Assembly: GCA_035235625.1 (NCBI GenBank)
Contig: CP141141.1
Coordinates: 9,669,968 to 9,733,967, forward strand
Origin: Saururus chinensis
Taxonomy: Eukaryota; Streptophyta; Magnoliopsida; Piperales; Saururaceae
Direction of reading: 5' to 3'
DNA length: 64,000 nucleotides
Position 1 is the first letter of the stretch. Every line of letters begins with the position of its first letter. Under the pieces are notes generated by a model that saw only the letters and a list, made by a program, of their open reading frames with translations, did no database searches and was not told where the DNA came from. This document shows, one piece after another, positions 34,235 to 46,985 of this stretch. Made by a program: the position numbers and the translations under genes.

Positions 34235-34745
34235 GCAATTTATCGGTAGGTAGGCTGAAATTAGGCGGGGTAGGGCTGGGCTTGAGTGGGGCCTGGGCAA
34301 TAGCCCTCCAATTAAAATTTTAGACCCGGGCTTGGCTTGGCCCAAGGCCCTAAGAATACTTGGGCTGGGCCTAGAAGCATTTTCCTATTAATTTTTTTAA
34401 AAAGAATTTAAATAAAATTTGACTTTTGCATAGGGCCCACAAGGTGGACCTTTGGTTCTTGGGTTGGGTTCTTTGTAGCGAAGGATGAGAATTTTATAAG
34501 TTTTGCACCTCTTAAATGGATCCTCAACGAATCCTTCTCTTCTTATTGATGTAGGATTATCTTCTAAAAAAATGTTTCTTACACTAGTGGGCTTACAACT
34601 TTTTGTTCTTGGGCCCTAGCCTGGCCCTACTTACAACAGACCTAAAATTTTTAGGCCTAACCCATATGCGGATCAGAAAATATTAGGCTCAATCCCCCAC
34701 CATTTTGTAGGCCAAATAGGGTCAAGCCCAACCTACTAATGTCTA
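34235..34745. mobile_element. hAT-like non-autonomous element
   Basis: The left end has 'gtaggctgaaattaggcggg' and 'gggctgggcttgag'; the right end has 'ggtcaagcccaacctac', its rough inverse. Subterminal GGGCTTGG/CCAAGCCC and 'gggcctag' motifs in both orientations, with an AT-rich middle, are typical of plant hAT MITEs. Exact ends and an 8-bp duplication were not found. Confidence 0.5.
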
Positions 34746-36474
34746 CTAGCAAGGCAAATCAGAGGGCCTAAGCCAAGGGATTTACTGAAGTGTAGGTCAT
34801 TGTGTGAAGAATTTTAATTTTTCGGTGTTAGCTACAAGATTTCCCATTTTTCAGCTTTGCACATTTTTTTAACCTCTTTGCCCCCACCCTCATGTCACCC
34901 TTTGTCTATTCTCTTACCTTTGCGATGTCTTTTGTATAGTTCCTAAGTATCCCCTCTTTAGCCTATTTTCCCTCTCTCTCCATAAAAGAAGAGACTTCCA
35001 CCTCTTCGGCAACGGTGGTGGTGGAAGTGCCTCCCTTAGCCTCTCTTCTATGGTTGTATTCTCGTAGATCTCTCTCATTCTCTGGTTGATACCATTCTTT
35101 ATTACGAAATCTTCCATTCTTCTTCTCATCAACAATCGGCGAAAGGCAATTCAGCTCCAACACCAATGATTTCATCTCCTTCAACTTCTCTAACGTTGAT
35201 AATGACAATGGCATAAAGAGGAGAAAAAAGCCCATTGACCTATCAAAGCTGCCCCTCACAAATGATCCCTTCAGCAAAAGATGTATTATCTAGAGATGAT
35301 GGGTGCCTGGAAGTGGCCCAATGCTGAGACTTACATGATGGTGTTTAAGGTGTATAAATAGGAGGAGAAGGCAAAGGAGGGAAATGAGTTATTCGAGGAG
35401 ACAAAGGGCAAGGGTTTTGTTTCGGTTTCAGTGCATATAAGTTTTGACAAATGTGTTAAAAAAATTTGTACTTTTTTCAAATTGTTTGAAGAGTAGGGTT
35501 AAAAAAAATTTATGTTTCTAGTAAAAGTTATTTTTTTTAAACAATGATCACAAGATTTAAACTTTTGAGATGGCACCTCACCTAGTAAACCTTTTTTATT
35601 TTGACGTTATCAAAATGTTCAAGTCATAGGGTTAAAATGTTTTAATTATTTTCCTAAAAGGTTTTCTTTCATAAAAATTGATCACAAGATTTAATTTTAT
35701 AAGATGAAACTTCTTTGTCTAAACTATTTGATTTGATGTTTTTGTCAAAATGACTGAAGAAACAATAGTGTCAAAATATTTTGACAATGGTGATAAGTAG
35801 TTTTAACAATTGTCTCAAAATGTTTTAACAACAGTGTTAAAATATATTGATAGTAGTGTTTGAACTATATATAAAGGGAAACAAGAGGAAGGGAAGGAGC
35901 TGGTGGAGAAAATAAAGGGCAGGGACTTTATGCAAGATGAGAAGGCCATGAGGGAGTAGCTCAATAAGCACAACCCTGTGTTTTGAGGCGTATGGGATTG
36001 CTCTTTGGCAAGAGATTGGACTGAATTGAGGTTTGATTTATGGTTGGAAAGCTCATGGCTAGCTATTTTGCTTGTTATAATTAGCTTAATGTAGGCTTTT
36101 TCTTAATTCTGAATTCTAACTTTTTAGAAACTTAGAACTATTTACTTGTACACTGCACTGTTCTCTATTATATAAGTGTAATACTAGTCCTTGGTGAACT
36201 ATAAAACTATAAAAATTGTGTCTGTGTCATACATATAAAAAGAACAAGCTGCACTTCAGCTTAAAAGAATTGGACTCTTTACACTAGTTCAAGACCTAGT
36301 GCTCTAGAAATTGTCTGTAATATTTTAACCCCATTGTTGCATAAAATTTTTAGAAAGCCCCAACCTCCATCTTCTCTCCATCTTGTGTGGCATGCATGAC
36401 ATCACATTTATTTTGGGTCTTTTCATTTGTTATTTTTTGCACAAGATCCAAACAAATTAAATGATTTTCACTAA
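34746..36474. other. Spacer; one weak minus-strand coding candidate
   Basis: Two overlapping minus-strand frames (34963-35277 and 34914-35135) encode charged, Glu/Arg-rich sequence (NERDLREYNHRREAKGG; RMREIYENTTIEERLREALP). They match no family I recognise and may be part of a decayed gene. 35560-35860 holds loosely repeated 'caaaatgttttaacaa' units. The rest is AT-rich. Confidence 0.35.
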
Positions 36475-36984
36475 CACTACAACAAAAGGACTTTTAGCGA
36501 CCCATTTATGCATCACTAATAGTCCCCAGCAATGCATTTATGCATCGCTAATAGTCCCCAGTGACGCATACAAAATGTCACTATAAAACTAGCAAAATGT
36601 GACGTCGCTATTGCCTATTAGTGACGCATAACACAAAACGTCGATAATAGTGCCTATTAGTGACATATTTATATGTTACTATTAGTAAAACTATGTCAAT
36701 AATAATAAATTATTAGCGACGCTTATATATTAGAGTCGCTAATAATTAGTTATTAGCGACATTATTATATACGTCGCTAATAGAAAAACCATTTTAAAAA
36801 AAAATATTAGAAATAACTTATTAGCCATGTATGCATCGCTAATAAGTCCTTATTAGTGACGTTTTTGTATACGTCGCTAATAAAATATATATTTTTTTAA
36901 AATACTTATTCAAGAAATAGGCTTTAGTGATGCTTAAAAATAACTTATTAGCGACGCTTATATGTGCCGCTAAAGACAAACAAA

Positions 36985-39900
36985 ATCCCGAGGGGGCCGG
37001 AGGACGGCGGGGCGCCGGAATTTGGCCCCCCTCCTTCCCCTCCTCTAAAAATCAGAGGGAGGCATACTAGGGGGGAGTAGGAAGCAATGAAAAGGGGGAG
37101 AGGGGGAGGCGGTGAAAGGGAGGGAGAGGGGAGAGGGGAGAGGGGGAGGAAGGGGTGGGGTGCTGAAACACGGTGGAGGAACCAGATTCCAGCATCCCCC
37201 TCCTCAAGAAGTGGCAAATGAGGGAGGGGGAATGGAACTAAGGGGAGGGGAGGAAAGGAGAGGGGGAGGGAGGAGGTGGGGGAGGGGGAGGAGGGGGTGG
37301 GGTGCCGGAATCAGGCGGGGGAAACAGATTCCAGTAGCTGGAGCCCCCTCCTCCTATGGAGGCAGTGAAAGAGGGGGAAGGGGAGAGAAATGAGGATGGG
37401 AGGGGATGAAGGGAGAGGGGGGGTGTCACGACCCAGATTTTTAAAATCATTGTAAAAAAAACACGAATGGTAAGTAGTGATAATTTTTTTTTCTTCAATA
37501 CAAAACAAATCATTTGATTAAATGTCCAGGCCATGATAATTGGGGTTCACAAATATGGATATCAAATCATATGATATTTACACGTCTCAAAATTTCAACA
37601 ACAGCTCATCCATCTAAGTACAAGTCTATCATCCGTCTAAAAATAAATAACAAGTTGACTTTCACGTTAAAGGTACACTAATGTACCGGAGTTGCAGAAA
37701 TGCAGAAACTTCTTGTGCTCACCTGTCTTGGTCTTACTTGTGTCGCCTGGAGAATCTGCAGCAAACTAAACAAACAACCACCACAACAACAATGGAATCT
37801 CTCCGCCTTTAGGAGAAGAGCTTCCAAAGGACAAAAGGTTTTATTAATATTTTTTGGATCGGGCCAACATCACCCGATGTTAGTTGCCTACGTACTCATC
37901 AGACAACATCTCCAATGTTTCCAACAAGATTGGATCTAGACGTAGTTCTGCCTAGAAACTACTCTATCCTAAAAAACATAGCATTACACATGCAATGCTT
38001 TGGTATTTTTAACCAACCTACATTTTAGTAAGTCCTTTAATCGTTCCACTTATCTAATTAACAAGCAATAACAAATAATGTTATTAATTATCTCATAACC
38101 CATATTAGATAATTAATACTATCAAATCTGTATTCACTTAGAGATAACTCGCCACTTGAGAAATCTCCAGACAAAGGACTCCAACCTTAGAGTAGGCTAC
38201 TTAACAACAACTTGATCCAAATCCCCAGGGCTCTCAATAGCCTACCACGAATATGGAGAAGAGGATCCCAACTGTGCTCATGGACACAGGTTAGCGAGAA
38301 GCACAAGCCTTCCATGATGCTCATACAACTCCGCTTTTCGTACGTACTAAATAGTCCTGGGAAGACCTGCGGGAGACCCATGGTAAAAATCCTCTGGTCA
38401 ATACCCAAACTGTCGTGGCGATGAAGAAGTATATTGCAATCTCCACCATCCCAACTCTAGGAGAAAATGTCTTATAAGATATTACTAATGCGTCTATAGA
38501 AGTCTCAGGTCCTTATGACCATTGACTCCCCCAAACATCCGAAGCTTAGACTAGATTATTTCCATCCAGTCAAGTATCCACTCAACCATTTAAGTCATCT
38601 TCACCTTGTGAATTGGCCCACTAAATAGCTCATCCACTGAGCTATGGCTCGAAGAACATCCTAAAATCACCCTCAGTTCATTAACCAAGGTCTATGTTAG
38701 GGGCCCGTTCACTCCATGAACTAGTCCCAACCCTAAAGAGGGTATTTTAGTCATTATTTTGATTAGGTGTTCTCCCCACAATCTGACGGCAACCCATGTC
38801 TCTTGATTAAACTTCATTAATCTTAAGTTACAGATATAAATCAAAGCATAAAAAATAAAAACATGCATCAGCATAATCAACATAAATAATATGCATTCAC
38901 ACCAATGCATAAATAATGAATAAAGGCCCGTTGCACTCATTTGCAGGGCTAGGGCTCATCTAGTTCAAGCCTGAGAGTATAAACAACTCTAACGCATTAT
39001 GCAAGTTATGTACATAATGCTCCAGTTGGTATTGGGTTGCATACACTTGTAATTTACCGCCTTAAACCCTCAGAATTAGAGTTATTCTCCTTGTTTCCCA
39101 TGACACTACGACCTAATAGGGTCTTCGTATCACTTACTGGTCCCACCCCTTCCATTTGAATCCATTCAACATCATTGTTGCATACCCTAACGTTTAATAG
39201 TTAGGTTATTAGTTTCGACAGAAATGGAACATACTGCCCTTAAGAGCATTAGGGTAATTCTACCACCACCTAGGGTATGATACTCCCTCTTAGGTCATTT
39301 GGTCATCTTACTACTCTTTTATTTATTTTAAGTCATAATCCTCTTTGGAGGTTCCACTCTCAAGCTGACCCGCGCTTCCATTCACACGAATGTGAGCGGG
39401 TCCACTCAAAGGGGTATTTATGTCATTTGGTTTAAGGCCTTAATGACATTTGAAGGGTCCAAAATTGAACTCAAACATACTACTTGACTTCATGAACTCT
39501 GTGTAATTTTCCTGACGTGTGACGGGGTTGTGAACCCCTTGAACCGACCCAGGTTGACTTAATGGTTTACGATTAACCCTAGATTGACACTTTTAGCCCC
39601 ATGAACCGGACCCGGTTCACTGCCCTCCTCAATTCTTTTTTTTATTAAATTGACCCAACATGGTTCGGGTCACCCAACCCGAACTTGGGCAGACAACCCA
39701 CAGCGGGTTGTCTTCCCCGCATCCGACCAGAGATGGAAATGCCTTTGGCGGCGCTGCTGCTTGCCGCCACGGCCGGGCTGCAGGATGGGGTCCACCGGAT
39801 CGCCACCAAGCGGCGATCTCAATGGGCCTGGCCCCCATCGCCGCTCAGTGGCCAGCTAGGGCTAAGGTCGCCCTTTTTTTTGTACTGCTCAGCGTGGCGG

Positions 39901-41467
39901 CCAGCTGCCATAGCCAGGCAACATCCTAGAACCAACCGGATTGCCGGGATCCGGTAATTCTAGAGGTCCAGGCTTGCCGCCCGTCCCTAGTCATCTCCGC
40001 CCTACTGCGAGTCAACAAATTTTTGTCTCTGTTTTTTTTAACTGAATTGAGCGGTCGTAGCCATCGCCGCCCATCATACCCGGCCGCCGCGACCAAGCTA
40101 GGCAAAAATGAAGCGGAACTGGAGGCAGAATCCGGCAATCGGCTGGCCGGCAGGCAGGTGGCAGCAACAGAAAATACTCCAATTTATATAAACAGTGATT
40201 TCTGCAATCACTGTTCATATAAATTACAAAAACAAGTGAATTTGCACATTATTAAATTTTAATTTATTTAGCAAAACCTCTACTAATATTGATTGAAAGT
40301 CCTACCTCAATTGCTGAGTTGTCGTCGATCCGCCACCGCCAACGCCTCACCGGAGTCTTGTCGGAAAATTCTATCATCGCCCTTTCTCCGTCAAAAGCCC
40401 CCTATAAAAACCCTAATTATTTATTTTTATAGGCATGGGATTAGGGCTCCTAATCCCACGAGAAATTGGGCCAAAATCTCTTCAACTCGGCAACCAAATT
40501 GGGCCCTAAAAACACAAATTCGGAATACTAATTAATCGGGCCCGTATAGTGACTTAAATGGACAATTCGCACGTCCAATTCCGGTAAACAGGCCTTGCAC
40601 AATATGTACAACTTCGAACGGTCGTATCTCCGGTATCCGAACTCCGATTTGTGCATTCTTGGTAGCGTTTCGAAGCTCTTTCTGTCTACTTTTGATCCAT
40701 GTAGATTTCAGCCACCAATTCTAAGCATTGATGATGTTATTCCAACAAGAAGATCAAGGGGTTCAACACCCTAATTTCCCGTGGTCAACTTTAGGAATTT
40801 AGAAATTCCCATATGTTACGGGGGGGGGACGAAGTGGTGTGCCGGAATCCAATGGGGGACCGGATTCCGATAGCCCCTCCTCCAGCTGTGGCAAATGAGG
40901 GGGGGGGAGAAATGGAAATAAGGGGAGGGGAGGAAGGAGGTGGGAGAGGGGAGGGAGGAGGGGGTGGGGTGCTAGAATCCGGTGGGGAACCAAATTCGGC
41001 AGCTGGAATCCCCTCTTACGGCGGCGGTAATGAAAGAGGGGTGGGGGATGGAGTGGGGTGCCGAGTCGGCGGGGGGGGACCGGATTCCCACAGCTCCTCC
41101 TCTAGCAGAGGCAAATGGGTGGAGGGGGAGAAATGAAAATAAGGGGAGGGGAGGGGAGGGAAGGAGAGGGGGAGGGAGGAGAGGGGGTGGGGTGCCGAGA
41201 ATGCGGCGGGTGAACCCGGACGGCGGCGGTGGGGGTAGGGCAAGGGGAAGGGAGGAGGGTGGAGGGGAGGGGAAGGATGTGGGGGCAGGGGAAGGGAGGA
41301 GGGCGGGGCGATGAGAAAGGAATGGGGGCAGGGGAGGAGGGGGGGAGGGAAAGGGAGGAGGGTGGAGGCAAAGCTGGGGCAGCGGTGGCGGGGTGGATGC
41401 AGTGAAGTGGTGAGGCAAGACGAAGGGTGTGGGCGACGGCGGTCGGCACGGCGGAGGTGGGGTGGAG
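36985..41467. repeat. G-rich ~140-bp minisatellite (split by an LTR)
   Basis: Units occur at about 37155, 37300, 40840, 40967, 41056 and 41190. Each has 'ggggtgccggaatc', 'accggattcc', 'cccctcctcc' and 'ggcaaatgagggg', then a purine run (aggggaggggagggaagg type). The array lies at 36985-37433 and 40821-41467 on the two sides of the solo LTR. Long proline- or glycine-rich reading frames over it (40813-41554) are by-products of the repeat. The G-runs, for example 41141-41163, fit G-quadruplex motifs. Confidence 0.8.
37434..40820 (-). mobile_element. Solo LTR, family A
   Basis: Read on the minus strand it begins with TAACATATGGGAATTTC and ends AAAAATCTGGGTCGTGACA, 3387 bp. GGGGG flanks both sides (37429-37433 and 40821-40825), consistent with a 5-bp target duplication inside the G-rich minisatellite. 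The minus-strand TATA region is near 40425-40436. A perfect hairpin (cagtgatttctgcaatcactg type) lies near 40194-40215. No internal domain is present. It is the longest complete-looking copy of this LTR family in the window. Confidence 0.8.
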
Positions 41468-42828
41468 TGTCACGAGGTAGCAAAGCAGACTATTCGTGAC
41501 ATGTGTTGGGGCACACACATGTGTGGAAGTGTTGTATACTAGGTGTGTATGCATTGTGGGAATTGCCCATAGTGTTGCATATCATGTATGCAAGCGTTGC
41601 GGGGAAGCCTGCAATGTTGCGCGATATGTGTGCGTAATATTGCGTAGAAAGCAAGCAACGATGCGCACACATAGTTGACTATGTTGGGACTTGTGACCAA
41701 CTGGCACATATTTTGATACTTATGATATCCCCTGTAAGGACCCTCATCTCTAAACCGGTTTTGGTTTTATTTAGTTATTGATTATCGTGAGATTTACGCG
41801 TTTTTTGGTCTAGTCGATAATTTCATGAATAAATAGTATTTAAGATGGTTTTAACCAAAATCAACTTTACGATTAGTGGTTTTAAGTGATTTTAAATCAA
41901 ATGTGATTTTTTGGGAATTTTCAGAATTTTCATAAATTTCCCAAAAATTAGGGTTTTGGCGGGACCCCTGTGGGCCCTGCCGTAGAAAATTTTATTTTTG
42001 TGTCAAATGAACTTAGACATCTACCTAAGGTTATACAAAAATTTTTAGAATTTTATTAGCCTTAATTAGTGCTTAAATTTACAAAATATCCATTTTTAGC
42101 GTACTTTTCCTATTTACACCCCAAAACTTACTCATGCATACCCCAACCCTTACTATAAAAGGGAAAACCAAAGCCATTTACATTATTGGGAATAGGCTAA
42201 GGAAGGAGGCTGGACTAATCCCCACTTAGGCCTGAATTAGAAGCCGATTAAGGTAAGCTTACTCTAATTAAGCACTAATACATGACTTTCTTCTTAATCT
42301 CTTCTAAATCTACCCTTTTCCCCCTGTTTCAATTCGTTTTTGGACATTGAAAGCTACTGATTTGTATTTTACTACAAACCCTAACATTCAAAATTCGATT
42401 TTTACTACCAACAAGCCCTAGATCTAAGATTTAATTAGGGATTTCTTGGGTAAATTGATTTCTATTAGAGTTTAATTCAAACTCATTGTGTTTTCAAGGA
42501 TTTCAAGAAGGGTGACTCTTCAATCCAAGCTTAATCAAGTGCTAAGGTAATGGGTCTTCAAAATCTCTGTTTATCCATGGTAAAAGTCTTCATTTTTGGC
42601 TTATTTCGAAATGGGATGCTTGATTTAGTGTGTTAATGGTAAGATTAGAAAATGGAATTATTTTATCCCGATTTCTTAGGGTTTTGCATTATTATGGTAT
42701 GGTTTGATGTTCTGGAAGTCAAGAAGGATTTTTGATGATGATTAGGGTGTTAGATGTGGATTTGAAGTGTTATCAATAGTGTTTCGGTTTGGATTTGCGA
42801 AGGGAAGAAGATGGACTGTTCTACCTTG

Positions 42829-43005
42829 TTGGCGTTCGAACGGCCCTGCAGGGCGTTCGAATGGCAACACTGTCGGAAAGACAGTTTTCTAGTTCAGCCG
42901 ATCGAACGGCCTGCTGGGCGTTCAAACGGCAGAACTGTAAATTTTAAATTTTTGCATTTAACCGATCGAACGGCCTGAAGGGCGTTCAAACGGCTACACA
43001 GCAGA
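42829..43005 (+). repeat. Three palindromic GTTCGAACGGCC units in LTR B
   Basis: Units of about 60 bp each contain 'ttcgaacggcc', a 5-7 bp centre (ctgcagg, tgctgg or tgaagg) and 'gcgttcgaa' or 'gcgttcaaa'. The first unit is nearly a perfect palindrome. They lie about 680 bp after the TATA box. Confidence 0.75.
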
Positions 43006-44235
43006 TTGATTTTCTAATGCATGATGTTTATTTTGATGATTCCATTTTAGCGTGCCAATTTCATATGAATGTGGTGTGTTTTAAGCTATGTCATGTTACT
43101 AGAAAGGCATGCTATTGAGGGTATGGAATTAAGACATATGCTTAAAAATTTGTGGAATGACTTATGTTTTGTGGCATGATGTTGGAATTGTTATCTTGAG
43201 ATTATGAATGGTTGATTCCCTTTGGTTAAGCATATTTTCAGTAGGACTACAACCTATTATTGGACTGATTTGTAATGATAGATTGTGGTTAGTTGTGTGT
43301 GGATGTTGGTGAATGCCATGACTCAATGATGAAATGAGTGATGTTATACGTGTTTAGCCTTTGTGGTTGAGTTTTGAATTGGGATACGATTTTAACGATG
43401 CTTCTTCTATTATTTCCGTTGGAATTCATGTTTAGATGGAAATTCAAATGTGTAGTGTAGTAGTAAGTTAATTTCAAGCATGTTGAAATGCATTGAGTGA
43501 AGTACTTCTACTAGTTACACACACACATGTGGGGGTTAAATGATGATGTTGAAGCTTAATATTGTGATTATGAATGATACATTAGGGGCTGATGAAAGCA
43601 CTTATCATGGATTAGGATTCATGTATGCCTTGCCCACGTATGTACCATGCTGCATACATCATAAAAATGGATTTCCAATTGAGGCTTCATCGAGGTTAAT
43701 CGAATTTGACCGATTGGATGCAATGTGGTGAAATTGTGTGCCGGATTGATCGATTGTGGATTAATCGAAAGTTGATTGGTCCAAAAGGACATGTTTTGAT
43801 TTGAAGTTCCTGTGTGGAACGAGTGCACTCCCCGGGTTGAGTCTAATTAAATGGAATGATGTGGGGACGAGTTGTGTACTTGTCTTGCGGATTGTGAGAA
43901 TGTTATTATGAGTGTCATCTGGACCCTGAGAATCCAGTGTGGTATGCCGTGTGCACCCCGCTACCACATGTTCTAGGGTTCTCTGTGTGAGAACTCGGGC
44001 TCTTCCCTCCGCAGGAGATGTCCCTGGGCGAACAGCCCTGCTCTAGATTCTCTGTGTGAGAATGGGACATCCTTGGCCAGGATCGTCCAGGGCGAGCAGC
44101 ATTAGGGATTGACAACCCCGATCTTTCTATAATTCTTGTGTAGAATTTTGGATCGTGATACGCCTTCGTGGCCTTGTCTATGCTGCCATTTGTGTGACAT
44201 TAATGTGTGAATTACTCCTTGATGGAGGTTGTGAT

Positions 44236-44640
44236 GATATAATGCATGATGGAATATGTATGTTAGAGATACATCCATGCAAGTTTATTTGATGAAATAC
44301 ATGTGGGAATATGTATGTTAGAGATACATCAATGCAGGTTGATTTTGATATAATGTATGTGGGAATATGTATGTTAGAGATACATCCATGCAGGTTTATT
44401 TGATGGAATGCATGTGGGAATATGGGAATATGTATGTTAGAGATACATCCATGCAGGCTTATTTGATGGAATGCATGTGGGAATATGTATGTTATAGATA
44501 CATCAATGCAGGTTGATTATGATATAATGCATGTGAGAATATGTATGTTAGAGATACATCCATGCAGGTTGATTTTGATATAATGCATGTGGGAATATGT
44601 ATGTTAGAGATACATCCATGCAGGTTGAATTATGCACTAT
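44236..44640 (+). repeat. Seven ~54-bp tandem units in LTR B
   Basis: Each unit carries 'ggaatatgtatgttagag', 'atacatccatgcaggtt' and 'tgatataatgcatg'. Units differ at few positions, and one has an extra 'gggaatat'. Confidence 0.85.
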
Positions 44641-45838
44641 GATGCTGTGTTAGGTGATATGTATATGTGATCAGAAAATGATGCACCATGTAAATCTTTG
44701 ATCTGAATGATCTTATTACTATGTTATCGTGCTTTCGATGTTGATAGTGATGTTAAAACTATTGCTGAGTTTGTTAAACTCACCCCTCTTTTTGTGTTTT
44801 GATTTGGGACTGCGTGGTGCGACACGCAGTCGGACAGGATCTCCTCTTTGAGGAAAGGTCGGAGGTGGCTTGGATGTGATCATGGAGATCGTTGTGTGAC
44901 TAATCTTCTTTGGATTTATGTTTTATGTTAGAACCTTTGTGTAGGGTTCTTTGCTTTGGATTTATGTCATACTTTACAGTTGTGATGCTTATGTTTTATT
45001 TTGAGCCGGTGTGGGCTTTACTTAAACTAAGCTTGTGGGTTTGAGATTGTTGCTTACTTTGTGATAAACAACTCCTTTTCTTCCCTTTTATTTACTCTTG
45101 CTCAAAGTGGAATGTGCGTACTCCATATGTCTGTTAATCGCCCGTGGTTAGGGTTAAGTCTTCCGCTAGATCGTTTCTCAATCTTCACTTTGTCGCCCCC
45201 GCGCACTTGACCGGCCCTTGGACCGGGTTCGGCTCGGGTCGGGCATCGCCGGGGCATGACATCCCCTCCCCCCTATATAGTGTTAGAGTGTCCTTGGGAG
45301 TGATTTTGGGACGTTTGGCAAAGTTTGGTCTGACCATGCTCGTACAGCCACTTTCGTCGCCACTCCAGCATAATGGAGAAAATCTCTTATGCTATATAGT
45401 GGGGGACATGGTGAGCTAAAATGACAAAGTTGTTGGTATGATGCCTAACCATTCAACTGGTTGTCTCAGATGGCAACGAAGGCTTGTTGCCTTGCTAGCT
45501 ATCATGCCAAGAGCCCTGTCTACTGGGGGATGGGGTTGTTTGACCCCTCGAGTGGCCGTTCGGCTTTATGGCCTTCTTAGATACAAAGACCTTGCATGCA
45601 CTTGCCTAAGTTGGATCCGTATATTGCAAGGAGGTGTCCCCTTCCAGCCAGCTCGCTTGGGAAATGTCCTGGCACGTTCGCACGTCCGCCTTGGTACGGG
45701 TTCATTGCTTGGCTTCGCGGGCTGGATGCTTGGACGAATGGCACGAGGTCATGACATTGATGAAGAATGGCTTACTCGCTTAGTTGTTTGGCCTTCCGAG
45801 TCCCGCACGGGTGGCATTCCCCGGGTGCCCCCGTGATA

Positions 45839-46531
45839 GGAGGCAGAGGGAGGCGGGGTGGACGGGCGGCAGAGGTGGGGTGGAGGCGCAGCCGCAGACG
45901 ACGGCTATGGGAACTGGAGAAGAAGAGGAGGGGGAGAGACGGGGGGAGAATAAATATTGCATGATCAAAATTTTGCCCGCACGGTATTTTAATTCACCCA
46001 CGCAGGTGAATGAATATTTCCCATGAGCGCTTTAGCGATGCTTCAATTGAAGTGTCGCTAAAATCTTACATATTGCAACATTTATTTATAAGCATCGCAA
46101 ATGTATAGCTTATTTGCGACGCTTACTACTAAGCATCGCCAATAGTATTTTTTAAAATTAAAATATTCTCATCACCCCTCTCTTCTCTCTCTCCTCTCTC
46201 CTCCTTCCACCTCTCTCCTCACCCTCTCTCTTCTCTCTCTCCTCTCTCTAGATATCTCTCCTCTCCTCTCTCTCCCTCTCCTCTCCTTCTCTCTCCTCTC
46301 ACTCTCTCTCTCTCTCTCTTCACCCTCTCTCCTCCCCCTCCCTCCCTCTCTCTACACACTATCTCTCCTCTAATTTTAATTTTTTATGATTTGATTATTT
46401 TTTAAAAATAATTTTAATTTTTTTTAAAAATAAAATAAAAATTATTATCAATGCATTGGAATATGCATCGCTAATAATATTTATTTTATTTCATTTTTAT
46501 AATTTTAAAATTAATTTAATTTATAAAAAAA
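45839..46531. repeat. CACTA remnant with GCGACG repeats and CT tract
   Basis: 45839-45950 is a G-rich minisatellite remnant. 46020-46145 has subterminal repeats (ttagcgatgcttc, gaagtgtcgctaaa). 46165-46365 is a (CTCTCTCCTCT)n tract followed by 'tacacactatctctcctct'. 46440-46480 has tgcatcgctaata. The tract and its tail are duplicated at 48115-48490. Confidence 0.7.
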
Positions 46532-46677
46532 GGAAAATTATTTAAATAATAATTAAAAAATATAATTACTAAATCAAACCACTTTGGGAAATATTTCCCA
46601 AAAGTAGTATTGCTTTTTTCCACATAGGCGCCTGCATGGTTTTTTTAAAAAAACTTATGTGATTTCGTCTTTCTACT

Positions 46678-46985
46678 ATGCATGGAGCTGTCGTTGCTCT
46701 GGGGGATAGACATCTGCATGATCTCACTGGCGTTGTCGAGCCGACAAGAGCGAGGATGCTGCAAGAGCATCTTAACGACATCGATGCCCCCTCCGGGGGC
46801 ACCAGAGCTGTGGTTGAAATCCCAACGGAAGATCTCGTGGAAGGGGTCGCAGTTGTAGATGCGGAAGCCGCAGTCAGTGCCGGCGGCAAAGTAGTCATGG
46901 TCCTGGTTGAAGGAGAGGTGGAGGGTGGGGAGGGAAGAGGAGTCAGACTCGGAATTGGGGGTAAAATTTTCAGAAAAATCCTAAT
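46678..46985 (-). pseudogene. Captured ATG18 fragment, left arm
   Basis: The minus strand reads [20 protein letters not shown], then [10 protein letters not shown] and [11 protein letters not shown]. This matches the first WD repeat of plant ATG18 (…NQD…[16 protein letters not shown]…), a PI3P-binding PROPPIN needed for autophagosome growth. Only the N-terminal repeat is present and it is disrupted; relative to the right arm it lacks about two bases after MLL. It cannot make a functional protein. The piece past 'ctcttgtcggc' does not match ATG18 as I know it and may be a second capture. Confidence 0.75.

Larger units (their letters stand above)
41733..45261 (+). mobile_element. Solo LTR, family B
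   Basis: It starts TGTAAGGACCCTCA and ends CCGGGGCATGACA, 3529 bp, with a perfect 5-bp duplication TCCCC at 41728-41732 and 45262-45266. TATA box: tataaaa at about 42154. It contains three GTTCGAACGGCC units (42829-43005) and seven ~54-bp units (44236-44640). A related 3' fragment lies at 48500-48801. No internal coding region remains. The exact duplication suggests a younger insertion than its neighbours. Confidence 0.85.
41468..45838 (+). mobile_element. Solo LTR, family C, interrupted by another solo LTR
   Basis: It begins TGTCACGAGGTAG and ends CCCCCGTGATA, nearly inverse termini. GGAG flanks both sides (41464-41467 and 45839-45842). Without the insert 41733-45261 it is about 840 bp, with a TATA box (tatatag, 45274-45280) just after the junction. 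It lies in the G-rich part of the CACTA element. A 132-codon frame at 45438-45836 falls entirely inside the LTR and has no recognised domain, so I do not call it a gene. Confidence 0.65.

Noticed and set aside
40813-41554. Frames of 100-155 codons rich in Pro or Gly/Arg
   Set aside because: They are translations of the G-rich minisatellite in several frames and on both strands at once.
44236-44640. CRISPR-like array
   Set aside because: This is plant nuclear DNA, units are contiguous without unique spacers, and they lie in an LTR.
45438-45836. 132-codon open frame
   Set aside because: It is wholly inside solo LTR C, has no known motif and ends with the LTR.
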